A stretch of 64,000 bases of DNA. Origin: Balneolaceae bacterium. Its GTDB lineage: Bacteria; Bacteroidota; Rhodothermia; Balneolales; Balneolaceae. Of the stretch, positions 45,066 to 52,694 are shown piece by piece. Under the pieces are notes generated by a model. It was not told the origin of the DNA and made no database searches. It was given only the letters and a program-made list of their open reading frames with translations. Both the position numbers and the translations under genes were made by a program. The DNA lies in the NCBI GenBank assembly GCA_034521495.1, contig JAXHMK010000019.1, positions 124,001 through 188,000 on the forward strand. The letters run 5' to 3'. Positions within the stretch are counted from its first letter, which is position 1. Each line of letters starts with the position of its first letter.

Positions 45066-46160
45066 ATGAGCTCTTCACTAAAAATTGGCCGGTTTGCGGG
45101 GATTAAAGTTCAAATTCACTGGACGTTCTGGCTTCTTTTCCTGTTTATCGGATTCCTGGTCTTTACAAAAGATGGTACATTTGCAGATCTAATCTGGCAT
45201 TCTCTATTTATCATGGGATTGTTCATTTGTGTTGTTCTCCATGAATTTGGTCATGCACTGACTGCTAAAAATTATGGTATTCCAACTCGAAGCATAACCC
45301 TTCTTCCTATCGGCGGGCTGGCAAGCCTCAAAAAAATTCCGGACAATCCAAAAGAGGAGTTTCTTGTTGCAATAGCCGGGCCTGCTGTAAATGTTGTTAT
45401 AGCAATTATTCTGGTAATTTTTGTACCCACTGAGACCTATACTTCGATGGATCCGGAAACGTTGCAGGAAGAACTCTCGATGATTACTCCCGACAATTTT
45501 CTTTTCTATCTTCTCACTGCCAACATCGCACTGGTTCTCTTTAATCTCATTCCCGCTTTCCCCATGGATGGCGGACGAATATTTCGTGCCATCCTCACCA
45601 TGAAAATGGGACGAATTAAAGCTACTCAAATAGCCGCTTCGGTTGGAAAATTCCTGGCTCTTTTGTTTTTCCTTTACGGACTTTTTTATGGGATTTTGCT
45701 ATCGGTGATTGCCGTATTTATCTGGTTTGGTGCCCATTCAGAAAACATCATGATTCAGCAAATTGAATTGATGAGAGGCTATAAAATTCGTGATGCCATG
45801 ATTACCGAATACTCAACTCTGAATCCTGATGATATACTTAAAACCGCAGTTGATAAAATCCTGGCAAGTACACAACAGGATTTCGTTGTTGTTGAAAACG
45901 GTGAGATTGCCGGTATTCTGTATATGAATGATCTCTCCAAAGCCCTTCAAAGTTCAGGTGAAGAAACTCCCGTGCGTGAAGTAATGGACACCTCCGTAGT
46001 TACACTCGAAGCCAATAATGAACTGTCAAGCGCCTATCAAAAACTGAACCGGAAAAACCGCAATTTCTTTCCTGTGCTGGAAAATGGAGAGATTATCGGT
46101 GTGATGGATATGAATAACATCAACGAATTTCTGACTTTTCGGTCTGCTTTTGACTATTAG
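45066..46160 (+). CDS. Site-2 protease family protein with CBS pair
   Basis: This 364-residue membrane metalloprotease has zinc ligands H59 and H63 (LHEFGHAL) and the distal aspartate in NLIPAFPMDGGRIFRA (about residue 167), with about six helices. A C-terminal tandem CBS domain (KIRDAMITEYSTL onward, about 235-360) probably binds an adenine nucleotide. It belongs to the SpoIVFB-like S2P group, which cuts membrane-embedded substrates. Substrate unknown. Its stop is followed by REP hairpin R1. Confidence 0.88.
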   Translation: MSSSLKIGRFAGIKVQIHWTFWLLFLFIGFLVFTKDGTFADLIWHSLFIMGLFICVVLHEFGHALTAKNYGIPTRSITLLPIGGLASLKKIPDNPKEEFLVAIAGPAVNVVIAIILVIFVPTETYTSMDPETLQEELSMITPDNFLFYLLTANIALVLFNLIPAFPMDGGRIFRAILTMKMGRIKATQIAASVGKFLALLFFLYGLFYGILLSVIAVFIWFGAHSENIMIQQIELMRGYKIRDAMITEYSTLNPDDILKTAVDKILASTQQDFVVVENGEIAGILYMNDLSKALQSSGEETPVREVMDTSVVTLEANNELSSAYQKLNRKNRNFFPVLENGEIIGVMDMNNINEFLTFRSAFDY

Positions 46161-46182
46161 TAGGAAGATTCGCGAAGTAAGG

Positions 46183-46215
46183 AGATCCGCGAAGTTTTGG
46201 AAACTTCGCGGATCT
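46183..46215. repeat. REP-like hairpin R1
   Basis: AGATCCGCGAAGTTT and AAACTTCGCGGATCT form a perfect 15-bp stem around TGG. It lies between the convergent S2P and RAYT genes. A half-copy (GATTCGCGAAGTAAGG) lies directly before it and GTAGGAAG/CTTCCTAC pair outside it. Confidence 0.85.
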
Positions 46216-46226
46216 AATAAGGCTTC

Positions 46227-46883
46227 CTACTCAAATATTAAATGACTTATCTCTTCAAATTCGTCCTTCTGTACTGAAAGGTGAAACCTTTTTAATTCAT
46301 CTTCTCCCCCAAACCACTCAAAAACTTCATCTCTCTCTAATAAACTATTCTTGTTGGAAAGATATGCGCGATATGATGAAAAACTCCAGTTCCTCGCATT
46401 TTTTGTAAAACCATGGATTACTGGATTAAAATGGATATATCGAATCATATTGGCGAAATAATCATCTTGAGATATTTTTATTCGTTTCAAATTCTCCGAA
46501 AACAGGCTGCCTTTACGTTCATAAACTTTATTGTATGCCTTCGCATAAGAAATCAGACAATTCTTGAACTGCTTTGAAATATTCAAACTAAAATCGATTT
46601 GTCCTTCTAATCCGCGAAATCTTCCTGTACTTCGCGGATTTTTATCATCTAAGTCAAAAAAATTCTCTAATACACTCTCTTTTTTTACCCTTAACAAAAA
46701 ATGAAAATGATTCGGCATCAAACAATAGGCGTATATTTTTGATATTGGATGAATATATTTTTCAATCTTACTTAGAAAGAAAAAATAGTTTTCAGTTTCC
46801 CTGAAAATCAGATCATCTCCATTAGCATGATGATACACATGATAGATATGACCGGGTTCGAAAGGAATGACTTTCTGTGCCAT
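46227..46883 (-). CDS. REP-associated tyrosine transposase (RAYT)
   Basis: This is a Y1/HUH-type transposase with the RAYT signature YAYCLMPNHFHFLLRV (the HFH metal motif) and a YAKAYNKVYERKGSLF helix that should carry the catalytic tyrosine. The C-terminus has MIRYIHFNPVIHG and WSFSSY. I start at the ATG at 46883 (MAQKVIPFEPGHIYHVYHHA), because the longer frame to 46940 adds a poorly conserved tail. A REP-like hairpin lies inside the coding sequence at 46609-46640, encoding NPRSTGRFRG. Identical hairpins flank the gene and neighbouring genes, so this RAYT probably mobilises or mobilised them. Confidence 0.87.
   Translation of the reverse strand: MAQKVIPFEPGHIYHVYHHANGDDLIFRETENYFFFLSKIEKYIHPISKIYAYCLMPNHFHFLLRVKKESVLENFFDLDDKNPRSTGRFRGLEGQIDFSLNISKQFKNCLISYAKAYNKVYERKGSLFSENLKRIKISQDDYFANMIRYIHFNPVIHGFTKNARNWSFSSYRAYLSNKNSLLERDEVFEWFGGEDELKRFHLSVQKDEFEEISHLIFE
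46609..46640. repeat. REP-like hairpin R5 inside the RAYT coding sequence
   Basis: AATCCGCGAA and TTCGCGGATT form a 10-bp stem with a 12-base loop. The stem matches the core of hairpins R1-R4. It is in frame and adds about ten residues between two conserved segments of the transposase. Confidence 0.75.
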
Positions 46884-46980
46884 TTTATATTTATTTCTTG
46901 ATACAGTTTTAACTGCTTTACTTGTATGAACCCGAATCAAGAAAACCCTTACAGCATTGGTAAAGTTTATAGCCCTGAAG

Positions 46981-47013
46981 AGATCCGCGAAGTTTTGGAA
47001 ACTTCGCGGATCT
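46981..47013. repeat. REP-like hairpin R2
   Basis: This is the same 33-base sequence as R1, seven bases before the 3-prime end of mscL. It is preceded by a 30-base segment (containing TTGGTAAAGTTTATAGCC) that also precedes R3. Confidence 0.85.
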
Positions 47014-47019
47014 CACCCA

Positions 47020-47427
47020 TCAGGCTCCCTGCTCTTTCAGAAGATCTCTTATTTCTGTCAGCAATTTCTCTTCCGCATTTGGCTCCGGCGGAGGTGAAGG
47101 TATGGTCTCCTCTTTCTTTTTCATCTTTTCAAAAGACCGTATCACCATGAATATTGCAAAAGCGATAATTGTAAAATCAACCAGGTGCTGTAGAAAAACC
47201 CCGTAGTTTATCGTTACCGCGGCAACCTCACCGGAAGCTTCTTTAAGCGTGAGAACAAAATCACTAAAATCGACCCCTCCAAGTAATATGCCAATCGGCG
47301 GCATTAACACATCATTCACAAAAGAGGTAACAATCCGTCCAAATGCAGCTCCAATGACTACGGCAACAGCCAGGTCCAGCACATTCCCGCGAATGGCAAA
47401 CTTTTTAAAATCCTGAATTAAACTCAT
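47020..47427 (-). CDS. mscL: Large-conductance mechanosensitive channel
   Basis: This 135-residue protein begins [29 protein letters not shown] (family start and first helix) and has [20 protein letters not shown] (second helix). It ends with a charged [12 protein letters not shown] bundle helix. It opens under membrane tension to release solutes in hypo-osmotic shock. The osmoprotectant transporter next door is read divergently. Confidence 0.93.
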   Translation of the reverse strand: MSLIQDFKKFAIRGNVLDLAVAVVIGAAFGRIVTSFVNDVLMPPIGILLGGVDFSDFVLTLKEASGEVAAVTINYGVFLQHLVDFTIIAFAIFMVIRSFEKMKKKEETIPSPPPEPNAEEKLLTEIRDLLKEQGA

Positions 47428-47563
47428 AAAATAGCAGATTCGTTAAGGTTTGGTTTCCTTCACTTTAATTATTATTCAAATGGTATACAATAGTTCGGAT
47501 TTAAAATTGATTCCATCTTTTTAATCAATCCTTACAGTTTTGGTAAAGTTTATAGCCTTATTT

Positions 47564-47596
47564 AGATCCGCGAAGTTTCCAAAACTTCGCGGATCT
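47564..47596. repeat. REP-like hairpin R3
   Basis: AGATCCGCGAAGTTT and AAACTTCGCGGATCT are here around CCA, i.e. R2 in the reverse sense. It ends 14 bases before the osmoprotectant ATPase start, so it sits in the 5-prime untranslated region and could influence expression. Confidence 0.85.
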
Positions 47597-47610
47597 TGTA
47601 CATTGCCTCC

Positions 47611-48345
47611 ATGATACAGGCACGCCACATAACCAAAACATACGATCAAAAAGTATTGGACGATGTTTCGCTTTCGATTGATAAGGGAAAAACGGTATCG
47701 CTGATTGGGCCAAGCGGATGTGGAAAATCTACCTTTCTTCGGATTATTATGGGACTGATTGAGGCCGATTCCGGTGAAATTCTGATTGAGGATGAACCGA
47801 TGACCGGGAAAAACGCTCTCTCCCTTCGAAGAAAAATGGGCTATGTGATTCAAAGCGGCGGACTGTTTCCTCATCTCACGGCCAGAGAAAATCTAACGCT
47901 GGTCACAAATTATCTCGGTTGGAATACTGAAAAAGAAGAGGAGCGAATTGATGAACTTTCAGCACTTACAAATATCGATTCATCGATGCTGGATCGTAAA
48001 CCTGAAAATCTTTCCGGCGGACAGGCACAACGAATCAGCCTGATGCGCGCGCTCATGCTTGATCCTCCGATTTTACTAATGGACGAGCCGTTGGGTTCCA
48101 TCGACCCGCTTGTGAGGTATGAATTGCAAAATGATCTTCGTTCAATCTTTCGTGAGCTTAAAAAATCCGTCTTGCTGGTTACGCACGATTTGGGCGAAGC
48201 CGCGTTTTTGGGTGATGAAATTGCCTTGATGCACTCCGGGAAAATCATTCAAAAAGGAACTATCAAAGAGATTATCGATCAGCCCGCGAATAACTTCGTA
48301 AAGGAGTTTGTGCAGGCACAACGCAGTCCGCTGGAGGAGTTGTAA
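47611..48345 (+). CDS. Osmoprotectant (glycine betaine/choline-type) ABC transporter ATPase
   Basis: This 244-residue ABC ATPase has Walker A GPSGCGKST, signature LSGGQAQRISL and Walker B ILLMDEPLGSID. It resembles OpuCA-type proteins but lacks the C-terminal CBS domains. I start at the ATG at 47611 (MIQARHITKTYD), because the upstream TTG lies in REP hairpin R3. It is followed directly by the fused substrate-binding/permease gene. Confidence 0.85.
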   Translation: MIQARHITKTYDQKVLDDVSLSIDKGKTVSLIGPSGCGKSTFLRIIMGLIEADSGEILIEDEPMTGKNALSLRRKMGYVIQSGGLFPHLTARENLTLVTNYLGWNTEKEEERIDELSALTNIDSSMLDRKPENLSGGQAQRISLMRALMLDPPILLMDEPLGSIDPLVRYELQNDLRSIFRELKKSVLLVTHDLGEAAFLGDEIALMHSGKIIQKGTIKEIIDQPANNFVKEFVQAQRSPLEEL

Positions 48346-48346
48346 G

Positions 48347-49816
48347 ATGAGATTCTTGATGCTTTTTCTCTTTTCCTTTTTTCTGATGACCGATTCAGTT
48401 TCAGCACAAAGTCAATCAGATGAAGCTGTAACTATCGGCACTAAAACGTTTACTGAATCCGTCATCCTTGGAGAGATTTTAAAACAGTCAATTGAATCTG
48501 ACGGACATCAAACCGCTCTCTACAAACAACTGGGCGGCACCCGGATCTTATGGAATGCACTTGTAGATGCCGAAATCGATCTCTATCCGGATTATACAGG
48601 AACCATCATCGAAGAGATATTATCCGGACGGGAAATTGAAAACCGGGACCAACTCATTGACGTTTTGGATCAGTTTGGAATTGAGATGACCGAACCGCTC
48701 GGATTCAACAACACCTATGCTCTTGGTATGAACCGTGAACGGGCTGAAGAATTAGGTATTGAAACCATTTCTGATCTGCGGGATCATCCCGAATTGATCT
48801 TTGGCTTTAGCAATGAATTCATGGATCGCGAAGATGGCTGGATTGGCGTTCAGCAGGTGTATCAACTCACTCCACAGCGGGTCAGAGGACTCGATCACGA
48901 CCTTGCCTACCGCGGGCTGGATGCCGGAAATATCGATGTGATCGACCTCTACTCCACCGATGCAGAGATTGATTATTATGACCTGAAAGTTTTGGAAGAT
49001 GATCTAAATTTCTTCCCTGATTATGAAGCGGTTTTTCTCTACAGGTCTGATCTGAATGAGGAGGTCGTTCAGGCGATCACCCGGTTTGAAGGAGAGATTT
49101 CAAGAGAAGAGATGATTGGAATGAATGCCGCTGTTAAGCTTGATCAGAAAGATGATGCCCTTGTTGCTTCAGAATTTTTAGCCGAAACCAGTCAAATTGA
49201 ATCCCGGGTTTCTGTAGAAGGATTTTGGGACCGGCTTTGGCGTCACACTCTCGATCACCTTTACCTGGTTGGAATTTCACTCGGGCTTGCGATCCTGCTT
49301 GCCATACCGGTTGGGGTGCTGGCCGTAAAAGTACAGATCTTAGAAACTGCCGTTTTGGGAGCTGTAGGGATTCTGCAGACGATCCCTTCCCTGGCACTTT
49401 TGGTTTTTATGATTCCACTCTTCGGAATCGGCGCATTACCCGCCATCGCCGCTTTGTTTCTGTACAGCCTTCTGCCCATTGTTCGAAATACACACGCCGG
49501 AATTAAAACTATTTCTGAACCGGTCAAAGAGTCCGCCAGGGCACTGGGATTGCCCAATTCCCTCATCCTCCGAAAAATCGAACTCCCGATAGCCGTTCCC
49601 TCCATTTTAGCAGGAATCAAAACCTCGGCGGTGATTAATGTAGGTACCGCTACCCTTGGAGCGTTAATTGGTGCCGGCGGGTATGGTCAGCCGATTTTAA
49701 CCGGTATCCGCCTCGACAGCGTCCCTTTAATTTTGGAGGGTGCAGTCCCGGCGGCTGTTTTGGCGCTACTGGTTCAAGGATTGTTTGATTTGGTGGAGCG
49801 GTGGTTGGTGAGGTGA
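48347..49816 (+). CDS. Fused osmoprotectant substrate-binding protein and permease
   Basis: From the ATG at 48347 (GGAGGAG lies seven bases upstream) the protein has a Sec signal (RFLMLFLFSFFLMTDSVSAQ). An OpuAC-type substrate-binding domain follows (VTIGTKTFTESVILGEIL; about residues 25-285), then a BPD permease with about six helices (HLYLVGISLGLAILLAIPVG to the end) and the EAA-type loop ESARALGLPNSL. The binding domain precedes the permease, whereas many known fusions have it after. Substrate is inferred from the family; glycine betaine, choline or ergothioneine are all possible. Confidence 0.85.
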   Translation: MRFLMLFLFSFFLMTDSVSAQSQSDEAVTIGTKTFTESVILGEILKQSIESDGHQTALYKQLGGTRILWNALVDAEIDLYPDYTGTIIEEILSGREIENRDQLIDVLDQFGIEMTEPLGFNNTYALGMNRERAEELGIETISDLRDHPELIFGFSNEFMDREDGWIGVQQVYQLTPQRVRGLDHDLAYRGLDAGNIDVIDLYSTDAEIDYYDLKVLEDDLNFFPDYEAVFLYRSDLNEEVVQAITRFEGEISREEMIGMNAAVKLDQKDDALVASEFLAETSQIESRVSVEGFWDRLWRHTLDHLYLVGISLGLAILLAIPVGVLAVKVQILETAVLGAVGILQTIPSLALLVFMIPLFGIGALPAIAALFLYSLLPIVRNTHAGIKTISEPVKESARALGLPNSLILRKIELPIAVPSILAGIKTSAVINVGTATLGALIGAGGYGQPILTGIRLDSVPLILEGAVPAAVLALLVQGLFDLVERWLVR

Positions 49817-49824
49817 TTGAAGAG

Positions 49825-49859
49825 AGATCCGCGAAGTCTTATGGAAACTTCGCGGATCT
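49825..49859. repeat. REP-like hairpin R4
   Basis: AGATCCGCGAAGT...ACTTCGCGGATCT with a longer CTTATGGAA loop lies eight bases after the permease stop. It may act as a transcript 3-prime stabiliser. Confidence 0.8.
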
Positions 49860-50029
49860 AATCAACCAATTATTGATATCTATTCTATAATCTAATAAAT
49901 GCCGTTTCATTAGAATAAGGAAATCCATAGTCCAACAGACTGGAATAAGGAAATCTTTCTATCTCCAAATCTCCATCTCTACTTCTTGCTAAAGAGAAAC
50001 GTTACCCTCATATCTTTTGTAATGAAAGT

Positions 50030-50470
50030 ATGAAATCAACAATTCTATTTCTTATTTGTCTTATCGTAATGGCTACCGATGCTCAATCGCAGGATCTCTC
50101 GTCTCACCGGTGGGAAGACCGCCTGATTTTAATTTTAACGGATGATACAAACAACTCTGTTTACCAAAATCAGATAGAAGAACTCTATTCGGATCAACAA
50201 GGCCTGGATGACAGAAAGCTTGTCATATACACTGTATTACCCGATAAATTTAAACGGGATGACAAAGAGAAAGAGGACTGGGTGGAATCCAATAAACTGT
50301 ATTCAGATTACAAGAAGAGTGAAAAACCGTTCGAAATATTACTGATCGGACTGGATGGCGGTGTAAAACTGCGGCAATCTGAACTCTTGTCAAATGAAGA
50401 CTTCTTTGGGAGAATTGACCAAATGCCAATGAGACGGAACGAGCTGAGACAACGCAACGGGGAAAATTAA
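50030..50470 (+). CDS. DUF4174 exported protein
   Basis: This 146-residue protein has a Sec signal ending DAQSQ, then the DUF4174 start HRWEDRLILILT, a TVLPDKF strand and LLIGLDGGVKLRQSELLSNEDFFGRIDQMPMRR. The fold is thioredoxin-like but without catalytic cysteines. Function unknown. Confidence 0.82.
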   Translation: MKSTILFLICLIVMATDAQSQDLSSHRWEDRLILILTDDTNNSVYQNQIEELYSDQQGLDDRKLVIYTVLPDKFKRDDKEKEDWVESNKLYSDYKKSEKPFEILLIGLDGGVKLRQSELLSNEDFFGRIDQMPMRRNELRQRNGEN

Positions 50471-50639
50471 TTTTTCACCTGCCAAATCTATTTTCATTTA
50501 CAGTTTGCCAAAAATAAATTGAGCTTTATTTCATTCGAAATTCGTAGCTAATAATAGAATTTCTTATCGGTCCAAAATCGGTGAGATTGAATCGTCTGCT
50601 GTACCAAAGCTATTAATTGTCGAGCTTAATCTGTCTGTT

Positions 50640-52637
50640 ATGAAAATCATCCAATACCTGATCATCTCTATCCTGTCAGTTTCATTTTTTCTTTCATGCT
50701 CAACGGACAGCGGTTCACTCTATCAATTGAATGTGAGTTCAGATCCGGTTGAGGCCGGAAGCGTCTCCCCTGCCGAAGGCGAATATGACGAAGGATCGGA
50801 AGTGAACGTCTCTGCGACACCCAATGATGGCTGGATGTTCGAACGATGGCAGGGATCCGTTACAGGTACGGATAATCCTATATCCGTCACAATGGACTCC
50901 GACAAGAACATCACCGCCCTTTTTGCAGAGCGGCAGTTTCCGCTTGAGACTGAAACGGACGGCGAGGGGACGGTCGAAGAGAGTTTGGTTCAAAGTAAAA
51001 TAACCGATTATGATTCCGGTGCTATTGTAGAATTGAATGCTGTTCCCGCCGGAGGTTGGAAATTTGTGGAGTGGCAGGGAGACCTTACGGGAAGTGACAA
51101 TCCTCAAACAATCACGATGGATGGACCAAAATCTGTCACAGCAGTCTTTGAAGAGGGCGTGAGCGAGCCAAATCCGTTGAGCGTCAACTTTGAAACCGAG
51201 AACTCATCTTCAGTTACAACTCTAATACCCAGGGAGGGTGGTTCCATCTCAACTACAGATTCAAGAGGAATCACATACACACTCGATATTCCGGAAAATG
51301 CACTGCTCTCACCTGAGGAGATTACAATGACCCCATTCAGCTCCATTGAGGACGCTCCGGTGGGTTCATCCTTTCGCCTGGGAGTGGATCTTCAGCCTGA
51401 AGGCCTGGAATTTCTTGAAGCAGCCACACTTCGAATCGAAGATCCCAACGGATTGCCCGGTTCAAACAGCAGCCAAATTGTTGCTTTTGGTGCAGAGTCC
51501 AACGGAGATGAGTTCTATTTCAGTTCGGTTCGTGAAACGACATCGAATGAGGTAGTCATGCCTGTCTCTCACTTCAGCGGAAATGGCTCCATGGAAGCGA
51601 CCGATGATGAGATACGAGATCAGCAGCAAAATCATCCGCCCACGGATCCAAGAGACAGAGCCTCTCAAAACCTGTTGAATGATCCATCAATACAGACTGA
51701 AGTTAGTATTCTTGAAGCATATCATGCCCAGGCGATGGCAATCATTTCCGTAGCAGGATCATCTCCGGAACTTATGGAGCAGGCGTTTCAGCTTTACAGA
51801 TTTTGGAAAATAAAGTTAAACACAGCAAGGTCGGAGGTTCAGGCCCAGGTTTCTGCATTGGATGCTCAACTAATATCTGCTATGATCTCAACCTTCCAAA
51901 CCGCTGTTGTACAGGCAAAAACCGATTGCCTGAACCACGATCTATCCAAAATTCGCTTGCTGCTGCGGTGGAGCTATCTGAGCCTGATTTACCCCGAGGT
52001 GGTTACCGGCTCTACCTCCCAAAGCCTTCTCGAGGATGCCGCCAATTGCGGCCAGTTTGAACTTGAGATTGAATCATCGATGGAGTTCAAGGATGGAGAT
52101 CCTGATGATAAAGTTTATGCAGCAATTAAAGGAGTGATTCCGATTGGAGCAGAAGTCTCTACTGCCGTCGGAATTACATTTTCCGGCCAGGGTAATGTTG
52201 AACACACCGGGTTGAGCTGGATCGACTCAGACAGCGATGATTGCATCACACTTTTTACCGGAAAAAATGGTGATATGACCATTACAGGATTAAACTTAGG
52301 ACTTAATATTGCAACGGCCGGGGCTAACGGAGCGCCAAGTGGAGTAGTGTTGCCTGTAAACTTTAGAATCACCATGGTGCCGGGAAATATTCGCGAGCAG
52401 CTGCAGATTGAATGCGATGGAGAAATAATTTCTGATGAAGAAACAGGAGTTTGGTTTAGCGGCTGGGCGGATCTTCATATCGATCAAATGACGGAACGAG
52501 GGTTTGAAATGAAAGAGTGGATTCCCCCCTCTTCTACAGCAGATCCTGCATTAATTGCAGTTAAAGTCAATGACCTTGAAAATGACATTCACATTGAGCA
52601 ATCGGAGTTTAAGTTGTTTCATCGGCCTGCTTTTTAA
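50640..52637 (+). CDS. Lipoprotein with two InlB B-type repeats
   Basis: This 665-residue protein has a lipobox FLSC (Cys20). Two divergent InlB/Flg_new repeats follow (GSVSPAEGEYDEGSEVNVSA with GWMFERWQGSVTG, and a matching GWKFVEWQGDLTG unit; about residues 28-175), then a ZU5-like beta region (STTDSRGITYTLDIPENALL) and a long unassigned C-terminal part. It is probably a surface adhesion or carbohydrate-binding lipoprotein. The last 300 residues have no recognised domain. Confidence 0.72.
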   Translation: MKIIQYLIISILSVSFFLSCSTDSGSLYQLNVSSDPVEAGSVSPAEGEYDEGSEVNVSATPNDGWMFERWQGSVTGTDNPISVTMDSDKNITALFAERQFPLETETDGEGTVEESLVQSKITDYDSGAIVELNAVPAGGWKFVEWQGDLTGSDNPQTITMDGPKSVTAVFEEGVSEPNPLSVNFETENSSSVTTLIPREGGSISTTDSRGITYTLDIPENALLSPEEITMTPFSSIEDAPVGSSFRLGVDLQPEGLEFLEAATLRIEDPNGLPGSNSSQIVAFGAESNGDEFYFSSVRETTSNEVVMPVSHFSGNGSMEATDDEIRDQQQNHPPTDPRDRASQNLLNDPSIQTEVSILEAYHAQAMAIISVAGSSPELMEQAFQLYRFWKIKLNTARSEVQAQVSALDAQLISAMISTFQTAVVQAKTDCLNHDLSKIRLLLRWSYLSLIYPEVVTGSTSQSLLEDAANCGQFELEIESSMEFKDGDPDDKVYAAIKGVIPIGAEVSTAVGITFSGQGNVEHTGLSWIDSDSDDCITLFTGKNGDMTITGLNLGLNIATAGANGAPSGVVLPVNFRITMVPGNIREQLQIECDGEIISDEETGVWFSGWADLHIDQMTERGFEMKEWIPPSSTADPALIAVKVNDLENDIHIEQSEFKLFHRPAF

Positions 52638-52694
52638 ATTGTGTCTCTATAAGTTCTCTTACAGGTGCAAAAAATATTTCATGATTTTCTCCAC

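Noticed and set aside
46183-49859. CRISPR array
   Set aside because: The repeated 33-base units are palindromic, irregularly spaced by hundreds of bases and lie between genes, fitting REP elements; no cas gene is present.
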